Source of the DNA: Deltaproteobacteria bacterium
GTDB taxonomy: Bacteria; Myxococcota_A; Polyangia; Haliangiales; Haliangiaceae
Reading direction: 5' to 3'
Length of the DNA stretch: 49,252 nucleotides
NCBI GenBank assembly: GCA_025353585.1
Contig: JANXOM010000172.1
Location: 1 to 49,252 of the forward strand
Position numbers and translations under genes: made by a program. Shown here piece by piece: positions 39,383 to 48,414 of the stretch. The notes beneath the pieces are model-generated. The model saw only the letters and a list, made by a program, of their open reading frames with translations, did not search any database and had not been told where the DNA came from. Each line of letters starts with the position of its first letter. The first letter of the stretch is position 1.

Positions 39383-40185
39383 GACCACTCCTTGGGGTTG
39401 GACTCTACCAGCTCGCGCGCGCGGTCGAGATCCTGGCCGGTGTCGATCTCCCGCCACTGGCCCTCGATCAGCACGGGATCCATGCGCGTGCCGGTGTCGA
39501 TGAGCTCCTGCCACAGATCGGTGAGGTACGCGTTGCGGTAGGTCGCGGCGCGCTGGAACGGGCGGTCGTCGTGCCCGGCGAAGCGCCCGGCGAGCGCGTC
39601 GAGCGCGCCGCCCGTGATCTCGGCCCCCACGTCGGACAGCTTCGTCAGCCCGATGAACTCGCCGATCGCCTCGGGCACCGGCAGCGCGCGCTTGCCGACG
39701 CGTGCGACCGCGCCGTCCGGCCGCAAGTCCGCGACCTCGCCCTCGTCGAGCGGGTGCTCGGTGCGCCCCTCGTAGATCGCGCGAAACTCGCGGTCGATGA
39801 CGAGGCCGAAGTCCGCCGGAGAGCTCGCCGCCGCCGCGGCCACGGCGGGCGTGAAGATGATGTCGCTGTACGTCAGGTACGTGCCGCGGTCGAGGTACCG
39901 CCGCGCGCACGCGAGCGAGAGCAGGACGTTGTTCGTCTGCCAGTGCGGGTTGTCGACGAACGTCACCGTCGGCACGAGCGACCGGATGTGCGCCTCCAGC
40001 ACGTCGCCGCGATAGCCGCGGATGACGACGAGCTCGTCGACGCCGACCGCCGACAGCGCCGACCACACGTAGCCGAAGATCGACCGGCCGCCGACGTCGA
40101 CCATGCACTTCGGGATCTCGGCCGTGTGGGCCCCGAGGCGGCGACCGCGCCCGGCGGCGATCAGGATCGCGCGTTTCGGCTTCAT
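39379..40185 (-). CDS. Sugar/alcohol-phosphate nucleotidyltransferase (LicC/IPCT-like)
   Basis: 268 aa. It belongs to the GT-A-type NTP-transferase fold: the N-terminal AAGRGRRLG loop binds the [12 protein letters not shown] follows with Lys26, and Asp108 (LTYSDIIF) is the metal ligand. The [14 protein letters not shown] block resembles phosphocholine cytidylyltransferase (LicC) and CTP:inositol-1-phosphate cytidylyltransferase. The gene upstream encodes a CDP-alcohol phosphotransferase and overlaps by ATGA. A pathway of alcohol-phosphate to CDP-alcohol to phosphodiester is therefore likely; the alcohol is unknown. ATG at 40185. Confidence 0.86.
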   Translation of the reverse strand: MKPKRAILIAAGRGRRLGAHTAEIPKCMVDVGGRSIFGYVWSALSAVGVDELVVIRGYRGDVLEAHIRSLVPTVTFVDNPHWQTNNVLLSLACARRYLDRGTYLTYSDIIFTPAVAAAAASSPADFGLVIDREFRAIYEGRTEHPLDEGEVADLRPDGAVARVGKRALPVPEAIGEFIGLTKLSDVGAEITGGALDALAGRFAGHDDRPFQRAATYRNAYLTDLWQELIDTGTRMDPVLIEGQWREIDTGQDLDRARELVESNPKEWS

Positions 40186-40928
40186 GAATTCACGACCGGG
40201 GCAGGAGCGAAGCGACCGAGCTTGAAGAAGATGCCCGCGAAGCTCTTCGCGAAGTAGAGGGCGTTCACGGCGGCGTAGGCCCAGAAGTAGACGTCCATCC
40301 GCCCGAGCGCCGCGCAGAGCCAGAGGTACTGCGGGTAATGCACCACGATGCGCGCGCACCACTCGAGGCCCGACAGCACGGCGCCGACGGGACCGCGCCG
40401 CCCTCCGACCTCCGCGGGCTGGCCGTCCTGGGTCCACTGCTTCGCGCCGTACTCCGGTCGCCGCATGAACGAGGTCAGCGAGATGCCCGCCGCGAGGCAG
40501 AACAGGGCGCCGATCCCGATCGCGAGGAGCCACGGGTCACCGTCCGCGCGCCACAGGCGCACCGTGACGCTGCCCAGCAGCAGCATGGCCTTGAGCTCGT
40601 CCATGAGAAAGTCGAGCAGATGACCGAGCGGCGACGCGAGCTTGCGGACGCGCGCGAGCTGGCCATCGGCGCAATCGAGGACGAAGGAGAGCTCGAACAC
40701 CAGCGCCGCGAGGAGGCCCCCCAGCCAGCCCGGCAGGAGCACGAACATCGCGCACGCGGCCGCGGCGAGGACGGCCGAGCCGAACGTCACCTGGTTCGGC
40801 GTGATCCGCGTGTCCTTCAGGAGATAGACGACGACAGACGCGGGCGGCCGGGCCACCCATTCGGTGAACCAGTTGATGTCGCGCTTCTTCTTCGACGCCC
40901 GATAGATGGCGGCGACTTCGGACCACAT
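40182..40928 (-). CDS. CDP-alcohol phosphatidyltransferase-family membrane enzyme
   Basis: 248 aa. The complete signature D-x2-DG-x2-AR-x8-G-x3-D-x3-D is present: Asp85, Asp88-Gly89, Ala92-Arg93, Gly102, Asp106, Asp110. About six membrane segments surround it. The enzyme transfers a phospho-alcohol from a CDP-activated donor to an acceptor hydroxyl in or at the membrane. The neighbouring nucleotidyltransferase may make the donor. This pairing parallels IPCT/DIPPS (inositol phosphate compatible solutes or phosphatidylinositol-type headgroups). It starts 15 bp after the adenylate cyclase gene's stop, so it might belong to the same transcript. Confidence 0.9.
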   Translation of the reverse strand: MWSEVAAIYRASKKKRDINWFTEWVARPPASVVVYLLKDTRITPNQVTFGSAVLAAAACAMFVLLPGWLGGLLAALVFELSFVLDCADGQLARVRKLASPLGHLLDFLMDELKAMLLLGSVTVRLWRADGDPWLLAIGIGALFCLAAGISLTSFMRRPEYGAKQWTQDGQPAEVGGRRGPVGAVLSGLEWCARIVVHYPQYLWLCAALGRMDVYFWAYAAVNALYFAKSFAGIFFKLGRFAPAPVVNS

Positions 40929-40943
40929 GGCCCGCGCACCCTA

Positions 40944-42536
40944 TCACGCAGGCTTGAGGAGGTACGTCTGCATGAGGCCCTTGCCCTTGACCTCGATCGG
41001 CTCGCGGGCCTCGACCTCGAACGCCGCGCCGAGCGCCGCGCGCACGGCTTCGGTGAGGTGGATGCGCCCCGGCACGCCGTGCGACTCCATCCGGCTCGCC
41101 GTGTTCACGGTGTCGCCCCACAGGTCGTAGATGAACTTCTTCTCACCGATGACGCCGGCGACGACCGAGCCCGTGTGCAGGCCGATGCGGATCGACAGCG
41201 CCGAGCCCGTCCGCGCGGCGTATGCGGCGACGGTGCCGTTCATGTCGATGGCCATGCGCGCGAGCGCCGCGGCGTGGTTCGCCATCGGCAACGGCACGCC
41301 GGCGACCACCATGTACGCGTCGCCGATGGTCTTGATCTTCTCGAGGCCGTGCTTCTCCGCGAGGCGGTCGAACGCGCTGAACAGCTCGTTCAGCATCGTG
41401 ACCATCTCCTCGGGCGTCGTGCGCGCGGACATCGCCGTGAACCCGACGATGTCGGCGAACAGCACGGACACCGACTCGAAGCGGTCGACGATGAGGTTCT
41501 CGCCGAGCTTGAGGCGGTCCGCGATCGGGCCGGGCAGCACGTTGAGGAGCAGCCGCTCCGAGGTCTGCTTCTCGGCGAGGAGCTCGCTCGTCCGCTTCGC
41601 CACGAGGCCCTCGAGGTTCTCGCTGTGCACCTGGATGGTCGCCGCCATCTCGTTGAAGTTGTCGCCGAGTTGGCCGACCTCGTCGCGCGAGCGGACGTCC
41701 GTGCGCGCCGAGAAGTCTTTGGCCGCGAACCGCCGCACCGTGGTCGAGAGCGCCACCAGCGACCTCGTGAGCACGGTGCCGAGGATGATCGAGAAGAGCA
41801 GGGCGATGACGATCGCGGCGATGGACGTCTTGATCGCGAGCCCGCCGGCCGCGTCGAGCGCCGCGCGCATCTTCCGGTCGGTGATGTCCACGCCCATCAC
41901 GCCCATGCACCGGCCGCTCGCGTCGCGCAGGGCCTCGCCGGTGTCCGTGGCGAGCGGCACGTACGCCGAGACGGAGCTCACGCCGAAGGCCTCGTCGCGG
42001 ACGAAGTCGGGCTCGTACTGCGCGCTGCACTCGGCGAGCGCGCGCTTGAGGAGCGGGATCTTCGAGACGTCGTACGCCTGGCCGAAGTGCGAGATGTCCT
42101 CGGTCGGGGGGAGCGTCTCGCCGCGCGCGAGCCGGGCCTCGAGCTCGAGGACGTCGGCGTCGGCGACGAAGCGCGGGTGGTCGGGGTCGTCGGACGGCGC
42201 GAGGATGTAGACGTAGTGGACGAGCGTCGGCTCGGCGGCGCGGAGCATGCGCAGGTGCGTCGAGATCTCGCGGTACGGCGCGGATTGCTCGACGGCCGTG
42301 ACGTGAGCCTCGTCGAGGGTGACGAGCTGATCGCGGAGCGCGCGGTACGGCTCGAGCTCGATCTCGTTCGCGCCGATCTGCGCGATGTCGCGCAGGCGCT
42401 CGTGCACCTCGTCGGTGAGCTGGGCCTCGATGAAGCGGTAGAGGAACACCGCCAGGACCAGGCTCACGAGCGTGCTGACGAGGAAGAACGCCAGCGTCAA
42501 TTTCCTCCGGAGCCGCACCGCCGCCGGGTTTATCAC
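40944..42536 (-). CDS. Membrane-bound class III adenylate cyclase with HAMP domain
   Basis: 530 aa from GTG 42536 (TTG 42548 is the alternative). TM1 at about 14-33, an extracytoplasmic sensor region to about 228, TM2 at about 233-255, HAMP at about 256-310, a short coiled coil, then the cyclase domain at about 350-530. Metal-binding Asp362 (LFADIVGFT) and Asp406 (KTIGDAYMV), adenine-selecting Lys402 and Asp471 (FIYDLWGDTVN) and transition-state Asn478/Arg482 are all present, so the product should be cAMP. It diverges from the SIR2-TPR gene with 91 bp between starts. The sensor domain has no recognised ligand motif. Confidence 0.94.
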   Translation of the reverse strand: MINPAAVRLRRKLTLAFFLVSTLVSLVLAVFLYRFIEAQLTDEVHERLRDIAQIGANEIELEPYRALRDQLVTLDEAHVTAVEQSAPYREISTHLRMLRAAEPTLVHYVYILAPSDDPDHPRFVADADVLELEARLARGETLPPTEDISHFGQAYDVSKIPLLKRALAECSAQYEPDFVRDEAFGVSSVSAYVPLATDTGEALRDASGRCMGVMGVDITDRKMRAALDAAGGLAIKTSIAAIVIALLFSIILGTVLTRSLVALSTTVRRFAAKDFSARTDVRSRDEVGQLGDNFNEMAATIQVHSENLEGLVAKRTSELLAEKQTSERLLLNVLPGPIADRLKLGENLIVDRFESVSVLFADIVGFTAMSARTTPEEMVTMLNELFSAFDRLAEKHGLEKIKTIGDAYMVVAGVPLPMANHAAALARMAIDMNGTVAAYAARTGSALSIRIGLHTGSVVAGVIGEKKFIYDLWGDTVNTASRMESHGVPGRIHLTEAVRAALGAAFEVEAREPIEVKGKGLMQTYLLKPA

Positions 42537-42627
42537 GGGGTGAGCCAACGCTGACGATCTCGCTTGCGGCGCCGCGCTGCCCCCGCTAGGGTCCGCGACT
42601 TAACCAAGCGATACCCGGGGGTTCAGG

Positions 42628-45600
42628 ATGCAAGAGCACACGATCCCCGAGTCCCTCATCGAACAGATCCGGACGGGCAAAGCAGCGCTCGTTGTCGGAG
42701 CGGGACTCGGCGTACCAAGCTGGAAGCTCGTTCTCGAGCGCATGACGAAGGCGCTCGAGACCCGTGGTCGGGACGGTGATGACACCGCGACCAAGGATCT
42801 CGAGAAGCTCCTCAACAAGGGCAACCTCGTCCGCGCCATCGGCTTCCTCGCCCGGTCGCTGGGAGAGGAGACCTGCGACAAGATCGTCCAGGAGATGTGG
42901 GCCGCGCCCGTCGAGGTGCCGGCCCTGCCGCGCGCGCTCGCGAAGCTGCCGTTCCGCCACGTCTGGACGACGTTCCCCGGCGACGTGCTCGAGCACGCGT
43001 TCGAGACCACGTCGCCCGACGGCTGGCCGCCCGCGCGGGTCGTGACCTACCAGGAGCTCGGCGAGCTCTCCCCGCGCCGCCGGACGATCGTCAAGATGCT
43101 CGGCTCGTTCGACACCTACGTCGTCACGCCGCGGAGCGTCCGCCGCGCCTTGTCGCGGGCTGTGGATCTCCGCGAGTACGCGCGCAAGCTGTACGTCGAG
43201 GGCTCGCTCGTGTTCGTCGGCTTCCGCTACGGCGATCCCGACCTGTCCGCGCTCCTCGACCGCGTGTTCGGCATGTTCGAGCCGCCGCGCGGCACGCACT
43301 ACTTCCTCGGCGCGAACGTCGGCCCCGTCACGGTCGACGAGCTCATGGCCGATCACCGCATCGAGGTCGTGAACCTGCCCGGCAAGGGCGGCGACGACGT
43401 CGCGCAGAGCTCGGTCCTCGAGTGGCTCGAGGAGCTCGGCGCGGCCTGCACGAAGGCGAGCGTCTCGCTGACGCAGTCGCGGCCCGACGCCGACGACACC
43501 GAGGGCTGGATCGCGCTGCTCGGCGAGAGCGGCGAGGAGAGCGCGGAGGCGCGCGACGCCCTCGACCTCATCGAGCGCAAGGCGCGCGCGGACAAGCAGT
43601 GGGAGACCGTCGTGGAGATCCTCCTCGGCAAGGTCGAGAACGCGGCCGAGCCGGCCGAGCGCGCGGCGGCGCTGCGCCAGCTCGCCGAGGTCTACGAGAC
43701 CGGCGTGGGCGACCTCAAGGGCGCCTTCGAGGCCGTCACGGCCGCGCTGCACGTCACGCCCGAGGACGACGCCATCGTCGCCCTCGCGGAGAAGCTCGCC
43801 GCCGCGACCGGTGGCTGGGCGGACCTCGTGTCCGAGGCGTCCGAGATCGCGACCGAGGCCACGGATCCGCTCCTCGCCTCCAAGTGGTGGGCGCGCCTCG
43901 GCGGCTGGTACGCGATGAAGCTCGACCGGGCCGACTACGCGCTGCCCTCGCTGCGGCGCGCGATCGAGCTCGACGCGAAGAACCGCGCCGCGTTCGTCGC
44001 GCTCGCCGAGACGTTCCGCAAGCAGCAGAAGTGGGCGGACCTCGCCGACACGCTGCGCGCACACGCCGAGATCGAGACCGACGTCGCCATCAAGGTCGAC
44101 CTCCTGTGCGGCCTCGGCGACCTCTACGAGAGCCAGCTCGCGTCGTCGGCCAAGGCCATCGACGCCTACCAGGCCGCCGCCGATGCGGACGAGTCCAGCG
44201 ACGACGCGCTCGCCGCGCTCGAGCGCCTGTACCGCCGCGACGAGCGCTGGGCGAACCTCGCGAAGGTCATGGACCGCCGCGCGGAGATCAGCCAGGCCAA
44301 CGGCGACGCCGGCCGCGCGACCGCGATCCGCCGCGAGCTCGCCACCCTGCGCGCCGACAAGCTCGGTGACCTCGAGGGCGCGATCGCGCGCCACGAGGCG
44401 GCCGTGACGGCGAACGGCAGCGACGCCACGGCGCTCAAGGCGCTCGTGGAGCTGTACGACAAGACGGGCCGGACCGAGGATTACCTCCGCACGATGGAGC
44501 GGCTCGGTCAGGTCGCGCCCGAGGGCGAGAAGCTCGCGACCCTGCGCAAGCTCGCCGCCGAGCTCGAGGATCGGGATCCCGCGCGCGCCACGGACGCGTA
44601 CCAGAAGCTGCTCGCGGCCGATCCGAACGCGGACGACGCGTATCGCGGCCTCGAGCGCGTGCTCGCCGCCGAGTCGAACTGGTACGAGCTGGTCGCCGTG
44701 CAGAACCGCCACATCGCGGTGTCGAAGACGCCGGCCCAGCGCGTCGAGCTCTACCTCGCCGCCGCGCAGATCCACGAGCGCGAGCTCGACGATCCGCACA
44801 AGGCGATCGACGCCGCGCTCAACGTGCTCGCGATCGAGGACAGCAACCGGACGGCGCTCGCGGTCCTGCCGCGCCTCTATCTCCGCACCGAGCAGTACGA
44901 CCGCGCCGTCGACATGCTGACGAAGCACGCCGCGCTCGAAGGCGAGAAGGGCGCGCAGCTGTGGGCCGAAGCCGGCAAGATCGCGGCCGAGCACCTCGGC
45001 GACGCCGAGATCGCGCTCCGCCACTTCGAGAAGGCGCTCGCGCTCGACGGCGAGAACCTCGCCGCGCTCAAGGGCCTCGGCGCCCTGCACGACAAGAAGA
45101 ACAACCTCGCCCAGGCCGTCGAGATGCTCCAGCGCGCGGAGGCCGCCAGCGGCAGCCGCGCCGAGCGCATCGCGCTGCTCTGGCAGGCCGGCCAGATCGT
45201 GGAGACCCGGCTCGAAGATCCGGGCCGCGCCGAGGGCATCTACGAGCGGCTGCTCAAGCTCGATCCCGACCACGTCGAGGCCGGCCAGCGGGTCGCCGAT
45301 CGCCTCGTCTCGACGAAGCGCTGGGACGACGCGCTCCCCGTCCTCGAGATGCTCGCGCGGCAGGCGGAGGGCGTCGATCGCCTCGAGCGCAGCCGCCGCG
45401 AGGCCCAGCTCGGCGCCGCGTACGAGGCGCTGCACCGCACCGAGAAGGCGGCGCGCCACTTCCGGCTCGCCGTCGAGTCGGATCCGGACAGCCTCGACGC
45501 GTCCATCGGCCTCGCGAACGTGCTGATGGCCGAGGCCAAGGCCAACGATGGCGCCGGCGGCGGCGAGGCCAGCGCGGAGGCGTGGAAGGAAGTCGACAAG

Positions 45601-47559
45601 CGGTACCGCGAAATTTTGGCGCGCCACCGCGCCGGCATCTCCGACGGTCAGGTCGCCGAGATCTGGTACCGCCTCGGCGTGGCGGCCCGCGCGCTCGGCG
45701 AGGACAAGAAGGCGGAGAGCAACTTCCGCCGCGCGCTCGAGCGCGAGCCGCTGCACGAGCCCACGCTCGAGGGCATGGTCGAGCTCGGCGGCGCGCACGG
45801 CGAGTGGAAGACGGTCGCGGACGCGAAGCGCGCGCAGGTCGAGGCCCTCTCGAAGCGTGAGGACAGCGAGCCGCGCCGCGCGAAGCTGTTCGAGGAGATC
45901 GGCGACATCTGGCGCGAGCGCCTCAAGGACGTCGGCTCCGCCGTCGGCGCGTACCTCGAGGGCTTGAAGCTCGCGGGCGCGTCGCGCGTCCTCCTCCACA
46001 AGCTCCTCGAAGCGTTCACCGAGCAGCGCAACTGGCGCCGCGCGATCGAGACGCTCGATCAGCTGTCGGCGCAGGAGACGGCCACCGATCGCCGCGCGCG
46101 GTTCCACTACACGGCGGCTGTCATCGCCCGCGACGAGCTCGGCGACGCCGACCTCGCGGTCGAGAAGTTCAACGCGGCCCTCGACGACGCGCCGGCGACC
46201 CCGAAGGCGTTCGAGGCCGTCGACAAGCTGCTCACCGACCGCAAGGACTTCAAGAACCTGGCGCGCGCGTATCGCCGCCAGCTCAAGCGGCTCGGCGAGG
46301 ACGCCGAGGTCGAGCAGCAGCTCCAGCTGTGGACGCGGCTCGGTGACATCTGCCTCGACCACCTCGGCGACACCGAGGCGGCCACCGAGGCGTACCAGGT
46401 CGCGTGCGAGCTCGCGCCCGATGACGTCGCGCGCCACGAGCAGCTCGCGGACCTCTACCTCGAGGCCGGCGAGATCCGCCGCCACGAGGCGATCACCGAG
46501 CTGCAGTTCCTGCTCTCCCACGCCCCCGATCGCGTCGAGCTCTACAAGGCGCTCGCGAGCCTCTACCGCGCCGAGCACGAGCTCGACAAGGCGTGGTGCG
46601 TCGCGCAGGCGCTCGTGTTCCTCGGCGCGGCCTCGGACGAGGAGAAGGTCCTCTACCACCGCTACCGCAACGAGAAGTTCATCCCGGCGCCGCGCCGGCT
46701 GACCGAGGAGCTCTGGCAGAAGTCGATCATCCACCCCCGCGAGGACCGCCACGTCGGCGCCATCTTCACGTCGACCCTCGGCGCGCTCGCCGGCGGGACA
46801 GCGCAGCCGGTGACGGCGTTCGGCCTCGCCCCGGATGGCCGCGCGGACCTCGACCGCGACCCGCGCGCGGCGACCCGCATGATCAAGTACGTCAGCGGCG
46901 TGCTCGCGATCGAGCCGGCGCCGATGGTGTGGATGCAGGAGACGGGCGATGGCCTGCGCGTTGCGAACACCGTCGGCCTCGGCGCCGAGCGGCAGCGGCT
47001 CGTGCCGTCGCTGCTCGTCGGCGCGCCGGTCTTCGGCAAGACGGACGAGCGCGAGCTCGCGTTCGAGATCGGCAAGCGAATGGCGTACCTGCGGCCCGAG
47101 CGCTTCGTGATGCTCGCCCTCGGCACGCTGCCCAAGGTCGAGGCGGCGTTCGCGGCGGCGGTGCTCGCCGGCGGCGCGCCGATGGAGACGGGCGACGGCA
47201 AGGCGTGGGACGGCGGCAGCGACGAGGCGAAGAAGCTCTCGCTCCTGCTCAAGCAGCAGGTCCCGGGCCCGCTGCTCGACCAGGTGGGCGAGCTGTCGGC
47301 GAAGCTGTCGGGCCGCGTGGGCAACGGGCTCATCGCGGGCTGGCGCACGGCGACGGACCTCACGGCGAACCGCGTCGGCCTCATCGTGTGCAACGACTTC
47401 GAGACGGCGGCGCGCGCCATCGCGACGGAGGGCGCGGCCCTCTCCACGATGTCGGTCAAGGACCGCCTGCGCGATCTACTCGCGTACGCGGTCAGCGAAT
47501 CGTACTTCCAGGTGCGCCGTCACCTCGGGCTCCATGCGCGCGAGGAGGTGTCGGCGTGA
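42628..47559 (+). CDS. Giant SIR2-like/TPR protein with degenerate catalytic site
   Basis: 1643 aa. Residues about 10-270 match the SIR2_2 fold: the Gly-rich GAGLG (24-28), a TTFPGD block (114-119) where enzymes have TTNYD, KMLGS (156-160) where enzymes have KLHG, and GFRYGDPDLSALL (198-210). Asn and His needed for NAD cleavage are thus missing. Residues about 290-1370 form long runs of TPR-like helical pairs (for example AIDAYQAAADADESSDDAL). The last ~270 residues form an unrecognised globular domain (FGLAPDGRADLDRDPRAA; RLRDLLAYAVSESYFQVRRH). The start ATG 42628 follows a GGGGG patch. The next gene overlaps by GTGA. It may be an NAD-sensing scaffold or a defence relative. Confidence 0.88.
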   Translation: MQEHTIPESLIEQIRTGKAALVVGAGLGVPSWKLVLERMTKALETRGRDGDDTATKDLEKLLNKGNLVRAIGFLARSLGEETCDKIVQEMWAAPVEVPALPRALAKLPFRHVWTTFPGDVLEHAFETTSPDGWPPARVVTYQELGELSPRRRTIVKMLGSFDTYVVTPRSVRRALSRAVDLREYARKLYVEGSLVFVGFRYGDPDLSALLDRVFGMFEPPRGTHYFLGANVGPVTVDELMADHRIEVVNLPGKGGDDVAQSSVLEWLEELGAACTKASVSLTQSRPDADDTEGWIALLGESGEESAEARDALDLIERKARADKQWETVVEILLGKVENAAEPAERAAALRQLAEVYETGVGDLKGAFEAVTAALHVTPEDDAIVALAEKLAAATGGWADLVSEASEIATEATDPLLASKWWARLGGWYAMKLDRADYALPSLRRAIELDAKNRAAFVALAETFRKQQKWADLADTLRAHAEIETDVAIKVDLLCGLGDLYESQLASSAKAIDAYQAAADADESSDDALAALERLYRRDERWANLAKVMDRRAEISQANGDAGRATAIRRELATLRADKLGDLEGAIARHEAAVTANGSDATALKALVELYDKTGRTEDYLRTMERLGQVAPEGEKLATLRKLAAELEDRDPARATDAYQKLLAADPNADDAYRGLERVLAAESNWYELVAVQNRHIAVSKTPAQRVELYLAAAQIHERELDDPHKAIDAALNVLAIEDSNRTALAVLPRLYLRTEQYDRAVDMLTKHAALEGEKGAQLWAEAGKIAAEHLGDAEIALRHFEKALALDGENLAALKGLGALHDKKNNLAQAVEMLQRAEAASGSRAERIALLWQAGQIVETRLEDPGRAEGIYERLLKLDPDHVEAGQRVADRLVSTKRWDDALPVLEMLARQAEGVDRLERSRREAQLGAAYEALHRTEKAARHFRLAVESDPDSLDASIGLANVLMAEAKANDGAGGGEASAEAWKEVDKRYREILARHRAGISDGQVAEIWYRLGVAARALGEDKKAESNFRRALEREPLHEPTLEGMVELGGAHGEWKTVADAKRAQVEALSKREDSEPRRAKLFEEIGDIWRERLKDVGSAVGAYLEGLKLAGASRVLLHKLLEAFTEQRNWRRAIETLDQLSAQETATDRRARFHYTAAVIARDELGDADLAVEKFNAALDDAPATPKAFEAVDKLLTDRKDFKNLARAYRRQLKRLGEDAEVEQQLQLWTRLGDICLDHLGDTEAATEAYQVACELAPDDVARHEQLADLYLEAGEIRRHEAITELQFLLSHAPDRVELYKALASLYRAEHELDKAWCVAQALVFLGAASDEEKVLYHRYRNEKFIPAPRRLTEELWQKSIIHPREDRHVGAIFTSTLGALAGGTAQPVTAFGLAPDGRADLDRDPRAATRMIKYVSGVLAIEPAPMVWMQETGDGLRVANTVGLGAERQRLVPSLLVGAPVFGKTDERELAFEIGKRMAYLRPERFVMLALGTLPKVEAAFAAAVLAGGAPMETGDGKAWDGGSDEAKKLSLLLKQQVPGPLLDQVGELSAKLSGRVGNGLIAGWRTATDLTANRVGLIVCNDFETAARAIATEGAALSTMSVKDRLRDLLAYAVSESYFQVRRHLGLHAREEVSA

Positions 47560-48413
47560 AGGCCCTGTGGCTCGGCGCGCTCGCCCTCGTGGCGTGCAGC
47601 GATCCGCCCAAGTGCCAGACGGCCGACTGCTCGATCCCGGGCTCGACCGTCGTGAAGTGGGAGTTCGACAACGAGCCGGCGCTCGGCTTCCCCGATGACT
47701 CCTGCAGCGATGTCGGCGCGGTGCTCATGCACGTCACGGCCACGCCCGCGGCCGGTGGCAGCGCGGGCTCCGACGTGCAGACCGGATGCGGCGACGGGCA
47801 GACGACGTTCGTCGGCCTCGCTCAGGGCAACTACACCGTGGCGGTGACCCCGCTGGACATCAACGGCACCCCGCTGGTCACCGCGCCCGTCACGACGATG
47901 ATCGCGGCGGCGCAGTCGAACCTCGTCACCATGTCGACGGTCGAGATCCCGTACACGGCGTGGACGACCGCGTACACCGGCACGTTCCTGTTCCGGCTGA
48001 CGTGGGGGGGCGACACGTGCTCGGCCGCCTCGCCGGTCGTGAAGACGCAGACGATCACGCTGACGGCCGGCGGCCAGGTCGTGACGAAGGCGGCCGACAA
48101 GGGCCAGAAGCTCGACGGCACGGATCCCGAGCCGTGCCGCGAGTCGACGGACCAGTTCCCGCAGTTCGTCGACGGGCTCCCGTTCGGCCCGGCGACGCTG
48201 CACGTGGTCGGCACCGACGCGGCGTCGAAGGTCGTCTACGACCACACGTTCATGACGTTCGTGGGCGCGGCGAAGAACAACCCGACGTTGACGTTCGACT
48301 CGCCGGCGCCGAGCGTGGACGCCGGCGTGGACGCGCCGCCGGATACGGGCTCGGGCTCGGGTTCGGGCTCGGGCTCGGGCTCTGGCTCCGCGGCGTTCGA
48401 CAGCGCGTCGTAA
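47556..48413 (+). CDS. Lipoprotein with GSGSGS tail
   Basis: 285 aa from GTG 47556 (GTGA overlap with the SIR2-TPR gene). The signal peptide VKALWLGALALVACSD has lipobox LVAC (Cys14). The body has beta-rich repeats with even Cys spacing (SDPPKCQTADC, DDSCSD, TGCGDG, GDTCS, EPCRE), suggesting disulfide-bonded Ig-like or carboxypeptidase-regulatory-like domains (GLAQGNYTVAVTPLDINGTP). The C-terminal tail is pure Gly-Ser repeats encoded by a GGCTCG-type hexamer array at 48348-48389. Such GSGS tails also occur in the 11826-13433 barrel linker. Unknown function. Confidence 0.8.
   Translation: MKALWLGALALVACSDPPKCQTADCSIPGSTVVKWEFDNEPALGFPDDSCSDVGAVLMHVTATPAAGGSAGSDVQTGCGDGQTTFVGLAQGNYTVAVTPLDINGTPLVTAPVTTMIAAAQSNLVTMSTVEIPYTAWTTAYTGTFLFRLTWGGDTCSAASPVVKTQTITLTAGGQVVTKAADKGQKLDGTDPEPCRESTDQFPQFVDGLPFGPATLHVVGTDAASKVVYDHTFMTFVGAAKNNPTLTFDSPAPSVDAGVDAPPDTGSGSGSGSGSGSGSAAFDSAS
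48348..48389 (+). repeat. Hexanucleotide repeat coding for Gly-Ser
   Basis: Seven near-perfect GGCTCG units (variants GGTTCG, GGCTCT and GGCTCC) in the 3' part of the lipoprotein gene. They encode (GS)7 and could vary in copy number by slippage without breaking the frame. Confidence 0.8.
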
Positions 48414-48414
48414 C

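Noticed and set aside
42586..46752. A 1388-codon open frame on the minus strand opposite the SIR2-TPR gene
   Set aside because: It is a mirror of the real gene: rich in Arg, Val, Leu, Glu and Ala in a periodic way, without family motifs, and its end overlaps the sense start. High GC makes such long antisense frames common.
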